Source: Candidatus Falkowiibacteriota bacterium (GTDB taxonomy: Bacteria; Patescibacteria; ABY1; BM507; UBA12075). From it: a DNA stretch of 8,003 nt. Below are positions 1 through 5,831 of this stretch, one piece after another. Within the stretch, counting starts at the first letter, position 1. Every line of letters begins with the position of its first letter. The translations under genes were made by a program, and so were the position numbers. Under the pieces are notes generated by a model. That model was not told the origin of the DNA. It searched no databases and saw only the letters and a program-made list of their open reading frames with translations. The stretch spans positions 1 through 8,003 of the forward strand of contig DAOVXE010000029.1 of the NCBI GenBank assembly GCA_030636285.1, written 5' to 3'.

Positions 1-1
1 T

Positions 2-118
2 TGTGGAGTAATCTCTTGGGCGCTAAAACCTTGCCTCTGTGGTGATAAAATTAACCTTGGTACTTTTGGGGGAAATTGCTATCGAGGCTATAATCTTTTA
101 TGCATTTGTGAATTATAA
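2..118 (+). CDS. 3' end of an unrecognised cysteine-rich protein (partial)
   Basis: An open frame runs in from the left edge and stops at TAA 116-118, giving the last 38 residues. They are rich in Cys (six) and Gly, with pieces such as CLCGD, GGNCYRGYN and a terminal LLCICEL. This composition suits the tail of a secreted or surface protein, but I recognise no family. The main support is context: a plus-strand intrinsic terminator follows 28 bases after the stop, which is where the end of a plus-strand transcript should be. The piece is short enough to be a chance open frame, and the upstream sequence is outside the window. Confidence 0.35.
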   Translation, partial: CGVISWALKPCLCGDKINLGTFGGNCYRGYNLLCICEL

Positions 119-145
119 AATCCATTCAGCTACTTTTTAAACTAG

Positions 146-182
146 CCGCGAAAGATCGCCATGATTATTTCGCGGTCTTTTT
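146..182 (+). terminator. Rho-independent terminator upstream of gpmI
   Basis: CCGCGAAA (146-153) pairs perfectly with TTTCGCGG (168-175) around a 14-base loop and is followed directly by TCTTTTT. The G+C-rich base of the stem and the T-run give it plus-strand polarity. It ends the transcript entering from the left and isolates gpmI, so gpmI needs its own promoter. Confidence 0.85.
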
Positions 183-243
183 ATATCTTCAAAAGATATT
201 GCATAAAATATATAAGAGTATTTTTTTATTTAATTTAAAAAAA

Positions 244-252
244 TGGTATAAT
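244..252 (+). promoter_or_regulatory. Extended -10 promoter of gpmI (leaderless start)
   Basis: TGG followed by a perfect TATAAT (247-252) forms an extended -10 element. No good -35 lies 16-18 bases upstream, where the sequence is a T-rich run; extended -10 promoters often do without one. The A of the gpmI ATG at 259 is the seventh base after the hexamer, which is the expected transcription start. The mRNA would therefore begin at, or within a base or two of, the start codon. Confidence 0.75.
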
Positions 253-258
253 ATAGTT

Positions 259-1842
259 ATGCATAAATATAAACCCGTGGTTTTGGTCGTGTTGGACGGC
301 TTTGGAGAATGGGACACCAAACTGGGCAACCCGATAACCTGCGCTCATCTGCCAACGATTGATAAATTTAACCAATGGTACCCCAAACTGCTCCTGGAAG
401 CTTCCGGCCTGTCAGTCGGTTTGCCCTGGGGTGTTTTTGGCAATTCCGAAGTCGGGCACCAGACCATGGGTTCAGGACAGATAATCTATCACCATCTCCC
501 TGCTATTACGGCGGCTATACAAAGCCGGCGTTTTTTTGAAAATGAAACGCTTCTGGAAGCAACTAAATGGGTCAAGCAGCATAAATCCAGATTGCATTTG
601 ATCGGTTTGGTTTCAACAGGCGGGGTGCATTCTCATATTGACCATATATACGCCCTGCTTAAGCTGGCCAAAGAACAGGAGATCAATGAAGTTTTTATCC
701 ATGTTTTGACTGACGGGCGGGACACGCCGCCCAGAGATGGGATTCATTTTATTGAACAGCTGGAAGTAAATATTAAAAGGATCGGCTGCGGTAAAATAGC
801 TTCTGTTGTTGGGCGTTATTTTACCATGGACAGGAACAGAAATTGGGATCGGGTTGAAAAGGGCTTGGCAGCCTGCATTAATGGCACAGGAATTCAGGAC
901 ACTGATTCTCAGGTAGCGATCCAAAAACAATATGATGAAAAAAAGACTGATGAATATTTGGAGCCGATCGTTGTTATTAATACAGAAAAAGAGCCGGTTG
1001 GGCAAATAAGGGACAATGACGCGATCATTAATTTTAATTTTCGATCAGACAGGGCCCGCCAAATGTCTTATGCCTTAACAAATAATAATTTTGATAAATT
1101 TGCGTATTTAAATATTCCCAATAATTTAAAATATGTCGGCTTTACCAAATACGCAAACGATATTGAGATGCCGGCGGTTTTTTTGCCGCAAAAAATAACT
1201 ACCCGGCTGGGCCAGATTTTATCCGATCGGAATAAAACCCAGTTGCGCATAGCGGAAACGGAAAAATTCGCTCATGTCACTTATTTTTTTAACGGCGGCT
1301 TGCCCGATCCTTTCGCCGGTGAAGATCGTATTTTTGTGCCCTCTAAAAATGCCCGCTCCTACGCGGAAATACCGGAAATGAGCGCTTACGAGGTTAATGC
1401 CAAGCTGCTTAAGGCAGTAGAATCTGATAAATACGATTTTGTTCTGGTTAATTACGCTAATCCGGATATGGTTGGCCATACCGGCGATTTTAAGGCCGGC
1501 ATTAAGGCCTTGGAGGTGGTTGACGAGTGTTTGGGCAAACTCACGGATTTGGTTTTGAGCAAAAACGGCTGCTTGTTGGTTACAGCCGACCACGGAAATA
1601 TTGAAGAAATGATAAATTTGCAAACCGGACAAATTGACACCCAGCATTCCACTAATCCGGTGCCTTTTTGGCTTGTGTCAGGGAAAAGCAAATTAAAAGA
1701 GCCCCATGAAGGGGCAATTAATGAAATTAAGGGAATGATTGCTGATGTGGCGGCAACGGTTTTGGATTTGTTTAATATAAAAAAGCCGCAAGGCATGATC
1801 GGTGAAAGCCTTATGGACCGGTTTAATCCAAAAGATAAATAA
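259..1842 (+). CDS. gpmI: 2,3-bisphosphoglycerate-independent phosphoglycerate mutase
   Basis: Interconverts 3- and 2-phosphoglycerate in cytosolic glycolysis/gluconeogenesis, using two metal ions (usually Mn2+) and a phosphoserine intermediate. The 527 residues match the usual length of about 510-530. Numbered from ATG 259, the family's signatures are all present: metal-binding D13 in LDGFG, catalytic S63 in GNSEVGH, GGVHSH at 121-126, TDGRDTPP at 151-158, GRYFTMDR at 185-192, NFRSDRARQ at 260-268, ETEKFAHVTYFFNGG around K336, NPDMVGHTG (D403, H407), VTADHGN (D444, H445) and H463 in TQHSTNPVPF. An in-frame TTG at 199 would add 20 residues, but it lies upstream of the promoter and the family does not need them, so ATG 259 is preferred. 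The gene is monocistronic, behind a terminator, and ends one base from the convergent ferredoxin gene. No broken or missing catalytic motif is seen, so it should be active. Confidence 0.97.
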   Translation: MHKYKPVVLVVLDGFGEWDTKLGNPITCAHLPTIDKFNQWYPKLLLEASGLSVGLPWGVFGNSEVGHQTMGSGQIIYHHLPAITAAIQSRRFFENETLLEATKWVKQHKSRLHLIGLVSTGGVHSHIDHIYALLKLAKEQEINEVFIHVLTDGRDTPPRDGIHFIEQLEVNIKRIGCGKIASVVGRYFTMDRNRNWDRVEKGLAACINGTGIQDTDSQVAIQKQYDEKKTDEYLEPIVVINTEKEPVGQIRDNDAIINFNFRSDRARQMSYALTNNNFDKFAYLNIPNNLKYVGFTKYANDIEMPAVFLPQKITTRLGQILSDRNKTQLRIAETEKFAHVTYFFNGGLPDPFAGEDRIFVPSKNARSYAEIPEMSAYEVNAKLLKAVESDKYDFVLVNYANPDMVGHTGDFKAGIKALEVVDECLGKLTDLVLSKNGCLLVTADHGNIEEMINLQTGQIDTQHSTNPVPFWLVSGKSKLKEPHEGAINEIKGMIADVAATVLDLFNIKKPQGMIGESLMDRFNPKDK

Positions 1843-1843
1843 G

Positions 1844-2023
1844 TTATTCTTCAATAAAGATGGCTTCCATCGGGCATTCATCAGCGGCTTGAATCGCGCA
1901 ATCGCTTTTTTCAGTGCTGATAACCTCGGCTTTGCCCTGGGTATTAAGGCGGAAAGTGTTGGCGCAGATCTCGGAGCAGCGTCCGCAGCCAATGCATTTA
2001 TTTTGATCAACGGTTATTTTCAT
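1844..2023 (-). CDS. Single-cluster [4Fe-4S] ferredoxin
   Basis: A small cytosolic electron carrier of 59 residues; stop TAA lies at 1846-1844. The N-terminal motif is C10-I-G-C13-G-R-C16-S-E-I-C20, and the distal pair is C42 and C50-P. In the Thermotoga/Pyrococcus single-cluster ferredoxins the ligands are the first three cysteines plus the distal Cys-Pro, while the other two can form a disulfide. By that pattern C10, C13, C16 and C50 bind the cluster and C20/C42 are the disulfide candidates. The length, the GKAEV middle and the acidic AIFIEE end also fit. The start ATG follows the MKITVDQNKC pattern of the family; no Shine-Dalgarno precedes it. It has its own promoter on the minus strand and converges on gpmI with one base between stops. 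The redox partner is not in the window. Confidence 0.95.
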   Translation of the reverse strand: MKITVDQNKCIGCGRCSEICANTFRLNTQGKAEVISTEKSDCAIQAADECPMEAIFIEE

Positions 2024-2061
2024 ATCATGCAGTGAGTCTATAAATATTTATTATTAATCCT

Positions 2062-2090
2062 ATTATATCATTGTTATAGGTTAGATACAA
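2062..2090 (-). promoter_or_regulatory. Promoter of the ferredoxin gene
   Basis: On the minus strand, TTGTAT (2090-2085), a 17-base spacer and a perfect TATAAT (2067-2062), with TGA just upstream of the -10, form an extended sigma-70-type promoter. Transcription would start near 2055 and give a leader of about 32 bases before the ATG at 2023. Confidence 0.75.
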
Positions 2091-2319
2091 CAACTTACAG
2101 TTAATAGTGTAGAAAATTAAAAATAAATTATTGGATATAAAATGAGTTATTGGTTGCGGATTATTATGTATGATCAAAAACTAATAGCTTATTTTTTATT
2201 GGAAAATTTTTTTAAAGCAAAACTTTATCAAAATTTTATACTTTCTTTATGATTTCTTTATATCTTTTTCGTGTTTTGTTCTGGCGGTGAATAGGGGAAA
2301 ATTTGTGGTTAATCTTAGT

Positions 2320-2348
2320 TTGATTTTTATTACAAAAATTAGTATAAT
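2320..2348 (+). promoter_or_regulatory. Promoter of the methyltransferase-ATPase operon
   Basis: TTGATT (2320-2325), a 17-base spacer and a perfect TATAAT (2343-2348). The predicted transcription start is about 2355. This excludes the in-frame TTG at 2351 as the translation start and leaves a leader of about 17 bases before ATG 2372. Confidence 0.75.
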
Positions 2349-2371
2349 TATTGATAGAAAGTTTATTTTGT

Positions 2372-3415
2372 ATGTCTAAAATTAATAAAAATCGAAAAAT
2401 ATTAGTAAAGCCAATTGCAATTGATTTATTCAGTGGGTGCGGTGGATTGACCGAGGGTTTAAAACAGGCAGGATTTAACGTGATTGGGGCGATCGAGTGC
2501 GCTCCGGTATTTGTCGAAACTTACCAATTGAATCATCCGGAGGTTAAAGTTTGGGTTGAGGATATTAAAAAGTTGGATCCAAAAAAAATTAGGTTAGAAC
2601 TAAATTTAAAAAAAGGGGATCTTGGTTTGCTGGCCGGATGTCCGCCTTGTCAGGGATTTTCAACCGTTGGAACCAAGAATGTAAAAGACAAAAGAAACGA
2701 CTTGGTTTTCGAGTGGTTACGTTTTGTTAAAGAATTTAAACCAAAAACGGTAATGATGGAGAACGTAAAAGGGTTGTACGATGATAAAAGAATGGCCGTA
2801 ATAGTAAAAGAATTGAATGTTTTGGGGTATAAAATTGGAAAAACGCCAAAAGTGTTGAATGTAGCGGACTACGGCGTGCCGCAGAGGCGCAAACGCATGA
2901 TTTTGTTGGGCGGCAAGAATAAAGCAATAAAGCTGGCCGAGTATAATGGAGGGGGAAAAACAGTGCGTCAAACCATCGGCAATTTACCGCAACCCGGTGA
3001 AAGTAAAGATGAATTACACGATTATCCCGAGAAGAGAACGGAAAAAGTGATGAGGTGGATTAAAAAAGTACCTAAAGACGGCGGCAGTTACCGCAATTTA
3101 AAATACGCCCGGCAATTACCGTGTCATAAACGACTTGGCGGCGGGTTTAAAGATATTTATGGTCGCATGAAGTGGGACGAAGTTTCCCCGACTATTACTG
3201 GCGGCTGCACAAATCCGTCAAAAGGAAGATTTTTACATCCCGAGCAGAATCGGGCAATAACAATGAGGGAGGCCGCATTACTACAAACTTTCCCGGTAAA
3301 TTATAGATTTTCATTAACGGGCGGGAAAGGTGTGGTGTCACTGATGATTGGTAACGCTTTGCCACCACAGTTTATAAAAGTGCATGCGAGAGAAATAATC
3401 AATATATTTAATTAA
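2372..3415 (+). CDS. DNA (cytosine-5) methyltransferase, Dcm family
   Basis: Transfers a methyl group from S-adenosylmethionine to C5 of cytosine in a specific DNA site. Numbered from ATG 2372 (347 residues), the motifs appear in standard order: motif I DLFSGCGGLTEGL (SAM loop, from D18), motif IV GCPPCQGFS with catalytic C93, motif VI ENV (E130), motif VIII QRRKR (171-175), target-recognition region about 185-270, motif IX with ITMREAALLQTFP (R299, E300), and motif X IGNALPP (from I326). All catalytic residues are intact. An upstream TTG at 2351 is rejected because it precedes the predicted transcript start. The ATPase gene starts 4 bases after the stop, so the two should be co-transcribed. 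Family knowledge: solitary Dcm enzymes exist, but pairing with a GHKL ATPase is typical of restriction-type islands. The target sequence cannot be read from the protein by eye. Confidence 0.95.
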   Translation: MSKINKNRKILVKPIAIDLFSGCGGLTEGLKQAGFNVIGAIECAPVFVETYQLNHPEVKVWVEDIKKLDPKKIRLELNLKKGDLGLLAGCPPCQGFSTVGTKNVKDKRNDLVFEWLRFVKEFKPKTVMMENVKGLYDDKRMAVIVKELNVLGYKIGKTPKVLNVADYGVPQRRKRMILLGGKNKAIKLAEYNGGGKTVRQTIGNLPQPGESKDELHDYPEKRTEKVMRWIKKVPKDGGSYRNLKYARQLPCHKRLGGGFKDIYGRMKWDEVSPTITGGCTNPSKGRFLHPEQNRAITMREAALLQTFPVNYRFSLTGGKGVVSLMIGNALPPQFIKVHAREIINIFN

Positions 3416-3419
3416 AAAT

Positions 3420-5072
3420 ATGTCCAAAGCAAAAGAGTTATTAATGACTTTTGATCCATTGGTAATAGATGACTTAGGCGCAAAGCTCTATTCAACTTTA
3501 CCGCCAATAATTTCTGAATTAATTGCAAACGGTTATGATGCTTGCGCGAAAAATGTATGGATAGAGCTATCAGGCACTGGCCAAAATAAAGCAATTACTA
3601 TTATAGATGATGGAATAGGCATGAGTTTCAAAGAAATTGATAAAAAATATTTACGTATAGGTCGCAAAAGAAGGGAAAACGAGAAATCGAAGGAATCGAA
3701 ATGCAAAAGATTACCAATAGGAAAAAAGGGGTTAGGTAAACTTGCTTTTTTTGGTATAGCAAAAAAAGCTATTATTGAAACTGATAACGGAAAAGAAAAA
3801 ACTATATTTGAAATGGACTGGAAAAAAATACAGAGTTCTTCAGCTGAGAAAGTGTATAAACCATTTTTTTCTGTCGAAAAAACATCAAAAAATAGCGGAA
3901 CAAAAATAACCCTAACCAACATAGATAGAAAATCTAATTTTGACATAGAATCTCTAAAGAAGAGTATTTCAAATTATTTTATTTTTGATAATGATTTTAA
4001 AGTCCACATAAAAGATGATGGAGATAAGAAATTTCAAGAAATTGATAATGAGATTAGATATCAACAAAACGATAGAGGTGAAGATTTTTCGTGGTTATTC
4101 CCAGAGGTAGCAGATAAGTTAGAACTTGAAGAAAAATTTTCTTTTTCAGATCAAATAAAAGGAAAAATCATTACTTTCAATTTACCGGTAAAAAACAATT
4201 TAAGAGGCGTAACTCTTTTTTCCAGAAAAAAACTTGTTAGTATTCCGGAATCATTTCCTATTCAAGGTTCCAGTCACTTTTTTCAATATTTAACTGGTTG
4301 GCTGGAAATTGATTTTATTGATGAGCTAAAACCAGATGTTATTGCTACAAATAGAAGTAGTTTAAATTGGAATGATGAAAATCTTGAGCGACTAAAAGAA
4401 TTTTTGAATATAATTGTTAATCATATCCATGGAGAATGGAAAATTCTTATAAAAAAAAGAAAAGAGGAAAAAATCAAAAAAAACTACGGCGTAGATATAC
4501 CCCTATGGAGAGAAACAAATAAGAATAACCCTATTATTATTAAGAATATAGATAAACTTACAAAAATTTTTAATGACCCAGAAAAAATTGGAGAAGATGA
4601 AGCAGTAGATGTTTTGGGAATTATATATGATCTTGCTCCGAAAAATGCAGATTTTGTTTTATGGTCTGGCTTACATAAAAAAATAACGGAGAATGAAACT
4701 ATAAAAGAAAAATTTTTTAGTGAAAAATATTTAGAAGCAGCAAGAGAGGCAGTTCAGATTTACAATGAAGCTGTACAAGTAATATCTAAATCAAATAATG
4801 ATGGGTGTTCTCTAATGGATATGTGTTTTAAAAAAGATGGAAGTGCATTAATTCATTTGACTGATAAAACAAGTGAAAGCGAGCAAAATATAGATTTGGG
4901 TCATCAGTTTCTTTCAAAAGGTGTTATTACCGGATTTCGTAATCCAGCCCTAGGTCACACAAGCTTAACAAAAGCAAAAAAGATAAAACATTTTACAGAT
5001 AGAAATTGTCTAGACATATTAAGCACTATTTCATATCTATTTGACAGACTAGAGAAACGCAAAAGGTCATAA
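3420..5072 (+). CDS. GHKL (Hsp90/MutL/MORC-like) ATPase with Ymh/HEPN-like C-terminus, putative defence protein
   Basis: A 550-residue cytosolic protein. The N-terminal ATPase fold is clear: LYSTLPPIISELIANGYDA gives the N-box (E33, N37, D40), IIDDGIGM (61-68) the Mg/ATP G1 box, and GKKGLGKLAFFG (101-112) the lid/G2 box. A middle region to about 345 resembles the transducer part of such ATPases, with a WLEIDFIDELKPDVIATNR segment (294-312). A lysine-rich linker (342-355) leads to a C-terminal part whose last 90 residues (DGCSLMDMCF, then SKGVITGFRNPALGH, then a helix ending FDRLEKRKRS) recall the Ymh/TIGR02391 family. R507 and H513 form R-x5-H, matching the HEPN ribonuclease motif R-x4-6-H. 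Family knowledge: GHKL ATPases occur beside cytosine methylases in restriction-type loci. The inferred role is a sensor ATPase with a possible RNase effector. It is tightly coupled to the methyltransferase (4-base gap, no Shine-Dalgarno) and looks more AT-rich than that gene. Confidence 0.85.
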   Translation: MSKAKELLMTFDPLVIDDLGAKLYSTLPPIISELIANGYDACAKNVWIELSGTGQNKAITIIDDGIGMSFKEIDKKYLRIGRKRRENEKSKESKCKRLPIGKKGLGKLAFFGIAKKAIIETDNGKEKTIFEMDWKKIQSSSAEKVYKPFFSVEKTSKNSGTKITLTNIDRKSNFDIESLKKSISNYFIFDNDFKVHIKDDGDKKFQEIDNEIRYQQNDRGEDFSWLFPEVADKLELEEKFSFSDQIKGKIITFNLPVKNNLRGVTLFSRKKLVSIPESFPIQGSSHFFQYLTGWLEIDFIDELKPDVIATNRSSLNWNDENLERLKEFLNIIVNHIHGEWKILIKKRKEEKIKKNYGVDIPLWRETNKNNPIIIKNIDKLTKIFNDPEKIGEDEAVDVLGIIYDLAPKNADFVLWSGLHKKITENETIKEKFFSEKYLEAAREAVQIYNEAVQVISKSNNDGCSLMDMCFKKDGSALIHLTDKTSESEQNIDLGHQFLSKGVITGFRNPALGHTSLTKAKKIKHFTDRNCLDILSTISYLFDRLEKRKRS

Positions 5073-5198
5073 TGAATAAATAAATTTTTAAAAAATACCA
5101 ATTCCGGAATAATGTATAACAATTTGAATGTTGAAACCACGAGTTATGTGACGGCTGTGTTTTTTAGAGGGTATTAATAAAATTATTTTTTATTTATA

Positions 5199-5714
5199 AT
5201 GAAAAAAGATTTAAAAAATATAGCATATATAGATAATACTAATTTATACAAAGGCAGTGAAGCCGAGGGTTTTAAGGTTGATTATATTAAGTTTAGACAA
5301 TATCTTAAAAATAAACATGGAGTTAAAATGGCATATATGTTCATTGACTTTGTTTTGGGAAATGAAGAAATGTATAAACGGTTTCAGGAATGGGGCTATA
5401 CTTTGATTTTTAAGCCGACCATTCCGAGCGGTAATGGTATAAAAGGAAATTGCGACGCGGAATTAGTTTTGCAAGCAACTTCTGATTTTTATGAAAATAA
5501 ATTTGATAACGCTATATTGGTTAGTTCGGATGGTGATTTTGCTTGTCTGGTAAAATTTTTGATTAAAAAAAATAAATTTGGTTTTTTATTAAGTCCGAGA
5601 GAAAGCAAAAAATGCTCTTCTTTATTAAAAAAGATTGGGACGAAAATTGTTTTTTTGCCGCAAATTAAAGAAAAAATTAGTTATAAAAATGAAAATCCCC
5701 CATTAAAACCGTAG
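5199..5714 (+). CDS. NYN-domain (LabA/DUF88-like, PIN-fold) putative ribonuclease
   Basis: A 171-residue, single-domain cytosolic protein. The NYN/PIN-like acidic signature is seen in order: AYIDNTNLY (D12, N13), KGNCDAEL (D86 and E88), and ILVSSDGDF (D111, D113). The rest, with LL(S)P in place of the usual strand toward the end and a C-terminal KIVFLPQ, follows the LabA/DUF88 layout. Family knowledge: these acidic residues coordinate a metal and members are proven or suspected nucleases. The substrate here is unknown. The gene is 126 bases behind the ATPase, with no clear promoter or terminator between, so read-through from the defence operon is possible but unproven. A TATAAT at 5195-5200 overlaps the ATG and cannot serve this start. 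There is no Shine-Dalgarno. The stop codon lies in the loop and stem of the terminator hairpin. Confidence 0.85.
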   Translation: MKKDLKNIAYIDNTNLYKGSEAEGFKVDYIKFRQYLKNKHGVKMAYMFIDFVLGNEEMYKRFQEWGYTLIFKPTIPSGNGIKGNCDAELVLQATSDFYENKFDNAILVSSDGDFACLVKFLIKKNKFGFLLSPRESKKCSSLLKKIGTKIVFLPQIKEKISYKNENPPLKP

Positions 5715-5733
5715 TTTTAACAGGGGTATTTTC
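5691..5733. terminator. Symmetric, probably bidirectional terminator overlapping the NYN stop
   Basis: CCCC (5697-5700) pairs with GGGG (5723-5726), and TTAAAAC (5703-5709) with GTTTTAA (5714-5720), around loop CGTA, with a 2x2 CA/CA internal mismatch. GAAAAT (5691-5696) and ATTTTC (5728-5733) flank the stem and can extend the pairing past a bulged T. The A-run and T-run on either side let it act on both strands. It begins inside the NYN coding region, and the TAG stop (5712-5714) sits in the loop. Confidence 0.7.
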
Positions 5734-5751
5734 TTGGTGATTTATATATAT

Positions 5752-5757
5752 TATAAT
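5752..5757 (+). promoter_or_regulatory. Candidate -10 box for the surface-protein gene
   Basis: A perfect TATAAT lies just after the terminator, but the -35 position 17 bases upstream reads TTTTCT, which is poor. The start would be near 5764, leaving a leader of about 68 bases before ATG 5832. In such AT-rich sequence this match alone is weak. Confidence 0.4.
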
Positions 5758-5831
5758 ACATGTAAAATAAAAGTCAATATGTAGTTAAGTTTAATTTTAG
5801 GCAAATATAAATTATTTATTTTTACAAATTT

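Larger units (their letters stand above)
2024..2371. other. Divergent intergenic region, ferredoxin / methyltransferase
   Basis: A 348-base, very AT-rich gap with no convincing gene. It contains the minus-strand ferredoxin promoter at one end and the plus-strand methyltransferase promoter at the other. Between them are a two-copy direct repeat TTTCTTTAT (2242-2250 and 2253-2261, 11-base period) and a 36-codon open frame (2142-2252) that has no recognisable content. It is unusually long for this compact sequence and marks the left border of the accessory methyltransferase/ATPase cassette. Confidence 0.6.

Noticed and set aside
89..94. TATAAT box within the left partial gene
   Set aside because: No -35 at a workable distance, and a terminator at 146-182 would end any transcript before gpmI.
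199..258. TTG-started N-terminal extension of gpmI
   Set aside because: It lies upstream of the extended -10 element and adds residues the family does not have.
1693..2010. 105-codon minus-strand open frame
   Set aside because: It is a frame-shifted shadow of the ferredoxin and runs antisense through the end of gpmI; the ferredoxin frame has the cysteine motifs.
1802..2035. 77-codon plus-strand open frame
   Set aside because: It lies antisense to the clear ferredoxin gene and overlaps the end of gpmI; its peptide has no family features.
2142..2252. 36-codon open frame in the intergenic gap
   Set aside because: Very AT-rich, no ribosome site, no recognisable features; expected by chance.
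2351..2371. TTG-started N-terminal extension of the methyltransferase
   Set aside because: The predicted transcript starts near 2355, after this TTG; ATG 2372 gives a complete enzyme.
5112..5177. 21-codon open frame between the ATPase and NYN genes
   Set aside because: Too short and without recognisable content; could be a remnant but cannot be supported.
5195..5200. TATAAT box at the NYN start
   Set aside because: It overlaps the ATG, so transcription would begin inside the gene; probably chance.
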